A stretch of DNA of 64,000 nt from NCBI GenBank assembly GCA_029207755.1, contig JARCOQ010000081.1, forward strand, positions 310,001 through 374,000, given 5' to 3'. The position numbers and the translations under genes are program-made. The stretch comes from Chamaea fasciata (lineage: Eukaryota; Chordata; Aves; Passeriformes; Sylviidae). Under the pieces are notes generated by a model. It was not told the origin of the DNA. It did not search any database and saw only the letters and a program-made list of their open reading frames with translations. Positions 32,866 to 45,960 of the stretch are shown here, in pieces. How positions within the stretch are numbered: the stretch's first letter is position 1; each line of letters opens with the position of its first letter.

Positions 32866-35800
32866 CTTCCTGTCAGTGACTCTTCCTCTTCAGTAGCTGA
32901 TGGGCTTCTCTTCTTTTTTCCTGCAATCGCCTACTCCGAAGAATGGGTGCCAGAGCAGCGCTCCAAGAAGCCCCTGCCCGTGTGTCTGCTGAACAGAATG
33001 GCTGTGCTCGACTTGAACAATCTCGTGAAGAACAACCTAAACTGCAGTGGACTTCCTGCTTCAGGTTTGGTTTTATTTCAATTCTCTCTAGTCTTCCTAG
33101 TGTTCTAAAGAAATAGGTACCCTGAGGGACACACATCACAGGTGCGCAGCCGCTTATGTAATTTCGCTCTTTTATGTAATTTATAAAACAATTAAAGACA
33201 GAAGTAGACATCCACATCAAAAGAATCCCAGCACTCCAGTTAGTTACCTCAAATCAGTTATAAATACTTGCCAGAGATATCTCCTATTACAGAGAGGGAA
33301 AAGACTTCTCAGGAGAGCTAATGGAATTGCAATTTGCAGCAGCAAGGGACACAGTTGCATTCAGAGCAGGTCCTCACAAGTGCTTTGCACAATATCAGAG
33401 CTGGATGCAGAGCCCAGGTGCCACTACTGCAATTTTCAATATTTGACCCGAGTTACACTATGCAGATGACATTTCTGGCAGATTCCAGCTGAAGACAGAT
33501 TAACTAAACTAGAGCAAAGGTATCATACTACTGTATTTGCATCTAATGCGTGACTGATATGGCTTGTGACATGAGGGTCATAAAGAAAATGACCTTGAGT
33601 GCTTTTTTCATCGTAGAAAACGTGATTAACAGCTCATCACAAACTAGAAAAGTCTCAGTTGCTCCAACACGTGCAGAACACTGTCTCTTCCTTTACTGTA
33701 GCATCCATGTCACTCCCACTGGCCCCTTTGTACAATCATCACAAGCCACATCACTGGCTCCAAGCAACAGGCACTGCAGAGCTGCAGCAAAATGCTTGAA
33801 CAATAAAAACATCAAAGTCAGATCAAGTTAAAAGGGTGCCAGTTGCAGGATGATAGCCACCATTCAATAAGAAATTGTTCCATAGGCATTAAGAACCCTA
33901 GAATGGCTCACAGGGGGAATTAGTAGAACAAGAGGAAAAAGAGATATCAAGTTACAGGTCTGATTTACTGGGCTTTTCAGGAGGGTTCATAAGAAAATTG
34001 TTGAATGCAGAGAAGATCACAGAGTAGCTTAACTTACTGTAAAGGAAAAACCTGACAGAACATTTCCCTTTCAAAGGCAGACAGCTGTATGTGGCAAGTG
34101 GAGCACAAGCCCGGCTAGAACACTGCAATCACATTAACTGTTGGATGCAGAAATCTTTTTGTAGCTGCAGTTTCCATATTTTCCCCCCTACGTTTGGATC
34201 CTTGCTGTTTTTCACCCCCAATAGTATGTACTAATGACATTGTCATAGGAATGAAGTTTTGAAAAGATATTGCATAACCTAAACATTTAGAAAAGACCCA
34301 TGGGAAAGCCCATGCATACCACATATCCAGCACCAGCTTTCACAAAATATATGTCAATACGATAGCAACAACTGTATGATCAGATAAGACTCCAAAGAAT
34401 TTTTGAATTTAACGTTTACATGCTAGATTTTGGGGGTTTTTAGGCATAGGAAGGCATGCATTCATTGTGTTTTGGTATTTTCACACATCAGTATTTGATG
34501 TCAAACACCCTTTCATCATATAAGCCTTGAACCAAATATAGATTAGAAGGACGACAGGTTCTATTTAGACAGTGTATGAAAGTGTAATTAAAGGAAAATT
34601 GCTGCAGACAGGAAACAGCTCTTGGTCCCAGTAGAAACAAGTCACCTATACTTAAGTCTAAAATCACTGATACAATCCAAATACAGGTGATTTCCCTAAA
34701 TTTCAAAAAACCCTGTGATCAGAAATGCAAAATAAAACTTCTGGCACTCAGTTAATTCTCTCCCCCTCAGTCTAATGCATCAAAACAGAGACCAGAGGCC
34801 AGCACAGCAGGAAAGAGCATCTGTCCAATTGGTCACCACATCCAAGTGACTCAATGTCACACCGAGCAGGACCAACAGAGATCCTGAAAATCCTGAGAAA
34901 CTGGTTTTATGGAAAAGAAAAATCAAATTCTGTCGAATCTTGTCCTGGTAAGGTTTATATGCTGGAAATATCATTACGCATCAGAAAATAAATTCCTGTC
35001 ACATGGCTGTCATTTCACTTTATTTAAGTGAGAAACATGTACTAAGTATATTAATACCCACATTACCTTTAATTTCATCACTTTTGCACTCATAAGCAAA
35101 CACAGACCCAGCGTCTCCTTCAGCCAACCACATTTTCTTCTGGGCTGCAGAAGCAAAGCTGTCCCTGTCACAGGAAGGGCCAAGGGCATCCTGACACACC
35201 AGGGTTGTTTTAAGCCTGTTTTATAGACAACTGAAACTCGGACGGGTCGTGTGAGGATGAAAACATCTGCTGACACTGACATGGGAGACCATTCCTGAGG
35301 CCACACAAGTTTTCTTCAATGTTTTAAGCAGGAATGAGAAGTATTACAAAATCTTTGGAAATACCTTCCCAGTATTTGTAGGCTATCGCTTATTATGCTG
35401 AAATCACAGGTTTTTAAACTGCTTCCAGTTCTCAGCTACAAAACTCTGCTTTTTGATTCAATAAAAGAAGTTATTTCATCTTAATTTGGCCCTTTTACAC
35501 TCTTTAGTTTTTATCTCAACCATTCCTATTTTATTTTGAAACTCCATAATTGTGAATATAAACAGCTCTACTCTATTTAAGGAGTCATCATGTTATTTTT
35601 AAGTTAATTTTGTGGTTTTTTGGTTCTCTATGACATTTTCCTCTAGGTTACAGAACACTGAATATTCCAGCACCAGATAAGTACAGCAGTAATTGAATAT
35701 TAGTCTAGATGCTTGTGGGCAGGGTACTTATGAAAAAACATCTGTGGGCAAAAAATGAAAAATCTTTTTTCACTGTGCAAAGCCAGTCAACACACTGGTT

Positions 35801-37165
35801 ACTAAAAGGAAAGGATTTTCAGTGCAGTTATTAAAATTTGATTTCATTCACCTTCAACACTCTACTACTGTGTATATTCTCCAGTTTTCCAAACCATTCT
35901 CTCAATTAGAAAATGGTTCACAGACACATTAAGATGGACATGGAAAAACTGAGCAGATCTCTAAATCCTACAGAGATAGTCCTCAGTCCTTTAATAAGTT
36001 TGAGTCAAGAAAACCTGGCGCTCTGGTGGAGCCTGTGACAGTAACAAAGCTCCTCAAGCTTATTTCAAAATATGATTTTACAAGTAATAACTTCACATTA
36101 GATTGAAAATTTGGCACTCTGCTTGAAGATCTAATTCTACATTCAAAAGCATTCAGTAATAAACTAAGTATTACTCTTCCCTTTCAAAACATTGATGACT
36201 AATTCATGCTCACAGTTTGGATTCAGCCCGCAGGGAAATGAACACAGCTAAATGCAAGCTTTCAAATTGACAGGCTCTCTCTAGAAACCATAAAATTATT
36301 CTTTAAACAGAACTACTGTTTTATTGCTACTGGGATCTTAGGTTCATTATGTTCTCATAACACTCTCAAACATATCTATTAATCTGCATGATTACAACAG
36401 CCAAGAATTAATTTCAGACAAATGCAGTAAGCTGCTTATTCATTCTTGATTTCAGCAACAATTTTCACTACAGATATATTTCAAAGAAATTTCCAGTGCA
36501 TAATAAAAATTTTGTCTTATTCCTAACATCACAAGCGTAGCTGCTAACACAAATACCAAATGGAACGAAAATTAAGTGAATCAAGATTTTCTCTGAGTCC
36601 CAAACTCCACAAAATTCAATATTTCCACTGAACTGAAATGAAAACCTTTTTTCTTTTCATCTACAAGAAAAAAAAAAAAAGTCTTAAAATTCTTTAAGCT
36701 TAGAGGTTCAAATTTTCATCAATTACTTCTGATATTTCTAGGTAATAATTTCCCCACCTGCCCATACACCAGTGCACCCTTGAAAGCAAGAGCCATGATT
36801 ATAAATTCTGTTAGGCATGACAACAAATGCAATTCTGGGATACAAACAAAGAACTTAGACAGTCTAATTCTCATCTGGGAAAAGATGTCTTTTTGGGATG
36901 TGAGTGTTTTTTTCCCAATCCTAAATTCAGTTTAGCTAAGTCAAACTTTAAAAAGGCCACAGGGAAAAGTGAAAAGCATGGCGACAGCCAAGACCCTCCA
37001 CATGTGAACTACCAAATATTTTGTGTCCAAGCTCTATGAAAACACATTATTCTCCAACTTCCTCCTCAAAATACCGGGAGGACACTAGCTTTTGCTCCAA
37101 CTGCTGCTTCCCTTGCCTCTCTCCCCACCTCTACTAAAATGTATTTATATAGTTATGACACATTA
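32866..37165. other. AT-rich non-coding sequence; short exon-like piece at 32925-33065
   Basis: At 32934-33065 one plus frame is open (starts EEWVPEQRSKKPLPV, ends NCSGLPAS), but there is no good acceptor and the donor (CAG|GTTTGG) is weak. The rest (33.1-37.1 kb) has only short open frames and looks intronic or intergenic. Confidence 0.4.
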
Positions 37166-37169
37166 AAAT

Positions 37170-37900
37170 ACATATTTACACTGGCACAGGAGTTGAAGCA
37201 CAACAACACTGACACGGGAGGTGCTGGTGTGTAAGAGACGGTCGGAAGATCCCTCATCTGCCTCACGACCATCGCCAAGGACAGAGACTGAAACCACTAA
37301 AAGGGACTCTAAAATCTCAACACAGGAGTTCTGGCCTGGCTGAGGTTGGTGGGATGTTGGCCGAGTGCTGCCTGCAGGTGTGTTTGATGGAAAAACCCAG
37401 CACCCACATGGGAACATCAGAACCTGAGCAGAAACAACGGGCAAGTCGCGGTGAAGTGACTGCGCCTGCTGACTCGTTCTGGTTGACACTGTACCTGCTG
37501 ACGGCTGACCTGCTCTGAGTTCTCTAAATGAACACACTGCAGTGATTTCCCCCACCTGTTTGGCCAACTGCCTGTCGCTTCAAAGAGGACTATAAGGACC
37601 CCTGAGTTAACCACAGACTTTGAGATCTCCCCACAGAAGAAGACGGATCTATTGGCTGGACCATGAGGATTTCGTCTCCCCGTTGGTAGCTATAACCCAC
37701 TCCCTCTTTCTCTTTTCTCGCTATCCTTTATTTCCCTTCAAACTCCCTCTATCACATTTGTTGACACTAAATAAAGCTGCATTTTGGATGGAGCAAACTG
37801 AGTTGTCCCCCGCTGTGTCTTTTGCGCCCTGAGATCCCTAAAACGAACCATCAGGTTCCCCGCACATGTTTGCGGACCCTGACACGGTGCCATACCCTTT
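37170..37900 (+). mobile_element. Probable solo LTR of an endogenous retrovirus
   Basis: The 3' part has LTR order: a CT-rich stretch, AATAAA at 37770-37775 followed by GCTGCATTTTGGATGGAGC, then GTTGTCCCCCGCTGTGTCTTTTG and a CCCTGACA end near 37880. CTGACACGG occurs near both proposed ends (about 37210 and 37878). No internal viral genes. The left border is a guess. Confidence 0.5.
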
Positions 37901-40900
37901 TGGTCCACAGAGCTACAAAGTGCCTTGAACATGTGAAAGGGAAGTTGGGGACAAGAGAACTGTTTTTTACACTGAGAGTACGCAAATGAAACGCAGGTTA
38001 TTTGTGCCCTAGATCCAATTTGCTTTTGCCAGCCTTGATAGTGCACTTAAGTGATCAAATACTTATGGTCAAGTATTATTAACAGATAAATAAAGCTAAA
38101 TAAAACTTTGAAGAAACAGGAAACTGGGCTACAAAGGCAATATAAACTATCCCCCAGACAGAGCAAAGGCAGGCAAGCCCCATAACACTTAGGTTCAGTG
38201 CATGCACATATCCCAGAACTCAGAACACCAAACCAGGCGCTGTCTTTAGTGGACAAGAACCAAAATTACATGTCCTAAGTGTGAGGAAAAGGTGACCAGT
38301 AAACTGGAAAACAACCACACCCTAAGAGCTGTTGGAACTGTTTCCATCATCCTAAACCCTCCAGACAAATCATTTCTGTCTCTGCATTCTTTCTGCTTTC
38401 CTTTATGGGCTGAGAAAAGCCCGTGGCATTTTATATGATGGCTTGTTCCAGAGGCTGAATCAATTCCTGTTCTTGGTGATGTTTCTGTGATGTGAACTGT
38501 GGTTGGGAGTTAACCATAATCTCGTAATGAGAATATTTTTATAGTGTAATCTACTTGCCTAGTTATTATTTCAGCCTGGCAGTTTGCATCGAGGAGAAAA
38601 TAGAAGGAAATAGGATACATTGAAACAATGAACCAAATTATGGGATGGGGCAAAGAAATCAGGGCTGGAAAATGAACATGGAATTACTGACTGCAAAGGA
38701 TCAGGCGGGGATTATTTTTCTTCTCCTCCTTCCCCTCCTATTTTGGTTCTTGATTAAAAAAAAAAATGAAGTAAATATTAGGTGCTGTGCCTGTAAAACA
38801 GGGATAAGTCAATCATTCGGTTAATCCTTACTATCACCTGCAAATAGTTCAATGATTTGATGAAACAATAATAGAGTTTTTAGAGCATCTTCCACAACAC
38901 AAACTTGATAAGTATCTCATAAATATTCAAAAACCCTACATTTACACTGAAAGCTAAGAAAAGTAAATCAAAAATTCATTTAGTGTGAGTCCAGAGGACC
39001 AGAACCAGATTCTTCACCTCCTCCATCAACATTGACACGAAACATAATTGTTTGTGACTGATCTGAACAGAAAATCCAGGTGTTTCTTTCCACATGATAT
39101 CAGTTTGGGGTGGTTGCCCACTCTGATCTCCCAGGCTGTTTCTGCAGTCTGTCATTCCACCCCTGCTTTTACCAAGTACACAAAATTAGCAAAGTTTGAC
39201 CACAAATGAAGTTGAAAGCCAGGCCTATATGTGACCTTTGAATTACCTCTTACCACTTTGTGTACATAACTTGTGCTATCTACCAAAATCTGTTCAAAAT
39301 TTTCAAGGATTTTTGTGTCTTAGATGTCGCCTCTACCTCAGTTTTAAAGTTCCTCATGTTTGCTTTCCCCCCCTCTAAGTAAAACAGCAATGCATTTCTT
39401 TTAATACCTGTATGTTTCAGACTTAACTGTTTAATTACTCTCATCTCTTTATTTAGCAGCCTTTTTGAATAACACCCTTGTTCATGCCTGGTTTTTTTTG
39501 GCTCGAGGGCTGCAGAATACAATTTACAGTGTTTTCTTGATAATAAATGTAATTTTGTCATTGAATATACTTAGGACTCCTGTGATTCTGCTACAGAAAA
39601 CACAGCATATCAGGGAAACCACACTGCACAAGTGCTTGAACAATGATTTGCTAACAACTTCATCACTCTTTCTTAGAAAAACAATAAAACACTCATTTGA
39701 TATACTCAAAACCACTTCTCTCCCTTTCCCTTCTTCCCCAGCCTTTCCAAAGTCACAGATGCAGCAGTAATAAGCTACACGGTGCTGGCAAAGGTTCATT
39801 CCAAACCTCATAGAAAGCAATCAGCTCCAGCTCCCCCAGAAAAATCATTCTGTTTAATGCAGAATGCACTGAGGTCAGAGGGAAGATGATACTTCCACCG
39901 GAATAAATGAATCGTTTCTCTGCACAGGAGACAAAAGTCCTACGCCATCCAGGGCATTCTTTGAAAGCTTTACCAAGAGGGCTCCCCAGCTGTCAGTCAC
40001 AGCACAAAACGGCCCTCCAGAGACATTACAGAAGGTAAATTGTTTCATAATACATCAGCTGCTGTTGATATGAGGCACTCCAGCATGCTGAGCCTTGTTA
40101 TTTCTCCTCATTATTGAGAAGCTTTTATCTGTTCTCAGACTGAGACAACTGTCTTCCAGAGTCTTCATCCACAATATCATGAAGTTAACTAAACAATCAC
40201 TTCACTCCTGAAGATCATCTTAAATAAGAGCTGAACAAATGCTTGAAATTAAAAAACGGAGCTGCCAAAGATACAAATAGACTACTACTAGGCATATAGC
40301 TACTTGGTTCGTTTTGGAAGGAATAAGACGACTCCTCTCCTACAACGAGCTCAGGAAGCTCACTCCTTAAATTACTAACCTGGCAGGGGACCACAAATTG
40401 CTGGAATATTCTCTCTAAACCTTAATCTCAGCAGAGGAATCCACTAGGGAATAACCACAGGGCATCACGCACCAGCATTAGGTACAACGGCCGATACGTG
40501 CATACAGATTATATTTGAAATAAACAATAGGCATGAATCCTCAAATCCATCTTCCCTGCAAGCTACAAAATGCCTTTTTTTAAATGAGATGACAGCAAGA
40601 TATAGGAGAGCCACTCATCTTTGAACTGTCTGGGAGTGTCCAATTCCAGTGTTTATTGGGTTGATTAAAAGGGACTAATCTTTGCTGTTATTCATGGGTT
40701 ACTGTTCATTAGCACTATCATTTTTATCAAAGTAAAATTTGCTCCTCTCTACATGGAAATTGCCATACGGCCTTTGAGCCTTTAATCGATTAGGCATTTT
40801 ATAAGTATAACTTCTCCTTTCTTGAAAGCCTTTTCAGGGTACCAGCCTTTACAAACTAGAAAAAGCAGAGTTCCATCTCCAGATACACAGGCTGAAAGCC

Positions 40901-41185
40901 TAAACACATGCTAACATTCAGTTTCACCACTAGGATCTCATCCAATGTTGACTCTTAACGTGAAATTCTTATCAAGGAGTGATGTGCCTTATTTCAGGTT
41001 TAGTTCTAGTGAATAAAAATGTAAATGCTTGAATATTCTCAACTCGGTCCAAAAAGGGAGGGTCAGGCACCACCTGTTTACTTCATTACAAATCATCTAT
41101 TTGAGGAACATTACATAAAGGAAGATGAGCTAACAGAAAAGTCTTCATCCCTTAAGGTAATTTCTTAACTGGAATTTTTCATCTT
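37901..41185. other. AT-rich non-coding sequence
   Basis: No coding signal; open frames are at most about 100 codons and overlap on both strands. 38.4-38.7 and 40.0-40.85 kb are low in simple repeats and contain homeodomain-like words such as TTAATCGATTAG near 40781, so conserved non-coding elements are possible but unproven. Confidence 0.4.
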
Positions 41186-41640
41186 GTTTGTTTTTTGGGG
41201 GGGCGGGATTTGTCTGGAGGCTTTTTTGTACGGTTGGGAATTTGTTTAGTTGGTTTGGGATTTCCTTTGGTTGGTTTTTCATTTGCTCGTTTTGGGGATT
41301 TTGGTTGGGGTATTTTTTGGTTTGTGGATTTTATTTGGGTGGGTTTTGGTTTCTTGGTTTTATGGTTCGTTGGGGACTATTTTTGTTTTGTTTTGTTGGG
41401 GGGTTTTTTGGTTGATTTGGGGATTGCGGTTGGTTGTTTTTTTCATTTGATTGGTTTGGGGGATTTTTTTCTTTTTTGGTTGTTTTTTCATTTGGTTGGT
41501 TTTTTGGTTGGCTGATTTGAGGGATTTTTTTTTTTGGTTGGTTTTTAGTTGGTTGGTTTGGGGGATTTTTTTTGTCTTTGGCTTTTTTGTTTGGTTGATT
41601 TTTTGGTTTATTTGGGTATTGTGTTTGTTTCAGATTCAGT
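41186..41640. repeat. T/G-only low-complexity tract
   Basis: About 450 bp almost lacking A and C on the plus strand, with variants of TTTGGTTGGTTTGGGGGATTTTTT. The open frames here (Gly/Phe/Leu/Trp-rich on plus, Asn/Gln/Pro/Lys-rich on minus) come from the repeat. Confidence 0.85.
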
Positions 41641-44600
41641 ACTAGCACCTGCAAAGAGTAGAATGAAGGCACATGAAATAGATTTTCATATACAGAAATT
41701 CACAACACATTTACTGCTAAATACAACTCATATCTAAGCAGCCCTGCAGCATGGACACAGCACAGTTTGGAAAAGCTCTGGCCTGCAGGGCAGCATCACT
41801 CTATTTTGTGATGATATAACAGAGCACTAATAATCTTCATATAAGTAAAACCCTGCTTCCACTCTTAGCTCAGAAAACATCTTTCAGAAGTATTTCCAAC
41901 TGCACTAAGCACTCTGAAAAAAGTTATCTCCCACTGCACAGTGTTTACTTTCACAGTGAGCATTGGGGGATGCAAGAGCACAGGACTGGCTCTCCCTGCC
42001 CAAAGCTGGAAACAACTCTTTCATCTCAAACTTCTCTTGCAAAATTGCCTCCAAGCTTCATTGCTTTGACCTCACAGGCTAAGGACTAATGAGGACCAGA
42101 GTCATCAGTGCTGTCTGTCTGACCTCAGCTCAGTGCTACTGGATACTTACAGAGGACATAAATTAACAAATTAATCTAATGAAAGCTCAAATTTAAAACT
42201 ACTAAGATGATCAGTCTTTACAGTAACCTGACTCTCTAATAAGAAAAATGCACACTTTGTTATTTCTGTGGATGGACAGAAATATTATTCTGTTATTCCA
42301 TGGATAGACATGCTCAGCTGCAGCACTGCTCTGAGAAGTTCTTTGCCTGGGTTTGTGTTATTCCCAGTCAGCTGCCGCCTCCCTACCCTGAGACTAAAAC
42401 CCCACCAAAAGCCTTAACAGCAGCAAATAAAGGGGAAGGCAGATGCCCCAAGTCTTCAGTTTCGTACTCCATGCCCAAAATGACCAGCTTCTTCTACATT
42501 TTGCAACTTTCAGAAAGTACCATTCACTGCAATATATATTTCAGCCCCCCAGAAATTTGGGCAATTGAACAATTTCCCAAATTGAGTATGAAAACAAATG
42601 AAAACATTTTGACCATGGTACCTAATCAAAGGAATATCAAGAAAGGAGCATATTGATTCCTGAATATTCACCATTAACTTGGCAGTAACCGCCTTTTTAA
42701 GGATAATTTTCTCGACGCCGTCACAGAATACATCAAGACGCCATAAATTAGCATTGTTAACCAAAAAGGGCAGTGACTGTGCATTCTCTGCCTGGTTTGC
42801 AACTATGACCATGAAAATGAAGTATTAAAGTTTCTTGTCCCAGCTATATAGATGGCAGATGGTTTTCAAGTTATCACATATAGGACCTTCAGTTTTTATA
42901 TTAAATATTTCTAAGGGTTTTCAAGCCAGGTTTTAAGAGACCAAATAAATGGCTTACTTCAAGTACAGAATTTCTCTGAACCTTGATGGGGGCACTTCAA
43001 CAAATGCCATTCTAGCTATTTGCACAAACAACCCAGACACTTCAGATACCCACATCTGTCGCAACCTTCCACTCCATGAATAAGCAGCACATCACTACAT
43101 TCAGGAAAGCACAACTTCATGGAGTTATTTCCATGTCTTTAATCCTTTTCCTGTGCCCTAGTGTTCTATACAAAAGGGGACAAAGACGGAAGCAGACAAA
43201 CTGCGGCACATTAGGCTTATGATCCCATCTCTGGAAGTTAAGATCATCATCAGCTGATGGTTGTATAAGAATAATTACAATTGTTTTATTTGGTCGGATT
43301 TAAACATATGTTTTCAAAATTTTCATACAAATGAACAATTACAGCATAATTAGGTACCAAATCTAAGTAAACACTCTGCTAGAACAATTTTAATTAAAGG
43401 AGATACTTAAGAAAAGGTTTAATAAAGCAACCCTCTAGTCAGAGAAGCAGTACTTCTACTGTATGTATTCTTCTTACTATTCCAGCAGCCAGTTACTGTC
43501 CCAGCCATGCCTGCCTTTGCCAAATTAAGAATATGATTTGAATTCTACTCAGTGTAAAAATATACTCAAGAGCACAAGAAAGAAGATGTTATCCGATGGC
43601 TATAATTTGAAAGACTTCAAAAATTGATCTTCATATTTACCTCAACTTGTTCAAAAATGTGGATTGCTAACAGGCTGTTTCTTCCAGAAGACCAAAATTT
43701 TTCCTTGTGTTCTTAAGCACTGCAGACTCTCTGATAATAAACCTTTGCCAGAGTGGACTTGAAAGAAAGAGAAGGGTGAAGGTGCTTTTATGCCAAACAT
43801 AACAGTTAAGGGTTTATACAAAAATACTAGTGGGCCCACGTGAAACAATACCTGGTTAGTTTTACATTACCAATCATTATCATGATCAATTTCATAAAAT
43901 ATCATATCAACATCAATGCTTACTAAAGAGAAGAGTTTTGCAAAAAAACCCCCCTTAATTCCAGAACCCCTCAGGAATAAAATATTTCTATGATAATAAC
44001 CTTAACTTTTAAGTGAGGAGACTAAAATACAGCACTGCAGTTTGGAAACCACGTTACAGGCGGTCTAATGGAGATGTGGAAGTGTTTACTAGCAGAGATG
44101 GGATACTTTTTCACTTGATCAGAGGAGTAGTAAAATAAAACCCAAAAGCAACAGCCCAAAGTAAAAGGACAGAGACCAAATCAATGCTAGTCTGTGTCAG
44201 ACTGAGCACCTGAATGTCTTGAAAATACCTCACCAGCCTTCTGTTCACCGTTTTTGCTCTTTACTACGAGCAAGAACATTTAAAAATGAGTTATAGGTAA
44301 GTGACAACATTGACTGAAGTGCAACACTCCTCACTCCTTCAGGAACTGCAGACCCATCTTTAATCTGCAGTGGCACTTAGCCACACTGTGAGTGGCTCAC
44401 AGTCAGTCAAAGCAAGTCAACTGGAAAACCCACCCCTGCTTCTGCTAACAGAGAGAGAACAACCAACACTGAAGCAGCAATTAAACTACCTTGATTTATC
44501 CTCTTCCTTCCTGTGCAGAATTGTCCCTGTTTTAGATCTTCCCTACCTTTGCTCCTTCATGGAAATTCAGTACGCCGCATCATCAGGCCTTCCCTAATCC

Positions 44601-45620
44601 ATTTTCTATTCCAGAAGATGAACAACCAAACAACCCTCCTTTCCAATAGCTTTCAGCTGCCCAACCCAAGCCCTCTAGCTGAGAGTTTCATCTTTATTTA
44701 ACTTGTTCCTTGGCCTAAAAAGTACTGCTGCTACAATAAATGAGAAGATTATGGAGCTATCGACTAATGCTTAAAAAGTGACTGAAAGAAACAAAAAAAG
44801 AAACACTTGAAAAGGTGGGCCTCTCTTTCCCAGCCTCCTAATTTCCCTTTTGCTCTTCACTTGCGGTTTCAAGTCATTTAAGATAATATGTGTTGGAAAG
44901 TATGAAGAAAAAATACTTTAACACCGCATTTGTGACTACTGTAAACTTTAAAAACTATATCTTCTACATGAACAAGAGAGTATTCAACAGCTTTGTGCTT
45001 CTGCACTCCAGAAATGATTTCAGGACAGTCAACTTCTGAACATCATCTGATATTTTAGGAACTGAGGTTTTTCACTACACATGAGTGTAACTGCTGAGCC
45101 CTTAGGTTTGCTGCTAAACAAATACTCCTGCCTATTAAAATTATTTCATCACTATTGATCCTCAACTTGTGCTTCTCAGGCTGTTATATTTTAGTACATT
45201 TCAAGGGCGAGTTCCGAAAACACAAGTCAGTATGGATGTGTTTAAACCACTTGAAAATGTTCAAGAAGTTGCCAAAGTTCACACTCCTTAAATATCACCT
45301 AAAGCATTCAATAAAATTCCTTTCCTGAGGGGTTGAAGAAATCCTGTTATACAATGGCACCTACCTCTAAACTTGCTAAAAGTAGAGGATGCATTTCAAC
45401 CTCTGTTATTTGATGCCGACAGGGAAGTTACACAACAAAAATCTCTACTGCCAAGGTAAATGTGCAAAGAGGACAAACAAACGGCTGAAGTTCAGACTGG
45501 GTAAGTTGGATTGAAAACTGGCTCAGCTGCTGGGTTCAAAGTGTTGTTGTCAGCAGCACAAAGGCCAGCAGTGGTAGAGCCCAGGGGCAAATACTGGGGC
45601 AAATATTGCCGTCCTTCACT
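41641..45620. other. AT-rich non-coding sequence
   Basis: Only short open frames, no splice-flanked exon with a recognisable motif, and no transposon signature that I can name. Confidence 0.4.
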
Positions 45621-45960
45621 AACCACCTTGATGATGGCATCACATGGGCCTTCACCACTTTGGAGATACCAAACTAGGAAGACTGGCTGATAGAAAAGCT
45701 GGTGGTGCTGACTTTCAAAGACACCTCTCCAGGCTGGAGAAGTGGTCAGACAGACTGTATCAGAGACAGAACTTCCTTAAGCATCAGGACGATTGTCAAG
45801 TCCCAAACTTGCTGCTATATTCAAAGTATAGATATATTCAAAACCCAGCTGGACACAGCATTGAGCAACCTGCCCCAGTTAACTTGCTCCAAGCAGAGCA
45901 GTTGGACTCAGCCACCTCCAGAAGTGCCTTCCAACCACAACCATCCCCATGATGCAGCTG
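45620..45960 (+). mobile_element. Decayed CR1 LINE 3' end (ORF2 remnant)
   Basis: The text follows the CR1 ORF2 C-terminal order: GATGATGGCATCACATGGGC, CCAAACTAGGAAGACTGGCTG, AGGCTGGAGAAGTGG, then a jump to AGCTGGACACAGCATTGAGC and AACCTGCCCCAGTTAAC, and finally CCTCCAGAAGTGCCTTCCAA. The part between the two blocks is deleted. Not coding. Confidence 0.8.

Noticed and set aside
37620..37832. Short open frame near the LTR poly(A) signal
   Set aside because: It overlaps the LTR signals and has no viral protein motif.
41195..41515. Hydrophobic Gly/Phe/Leu/Trp-rich frame resembling a membrane protein
   Set aside because: It is the translation of a T/G-only tract.
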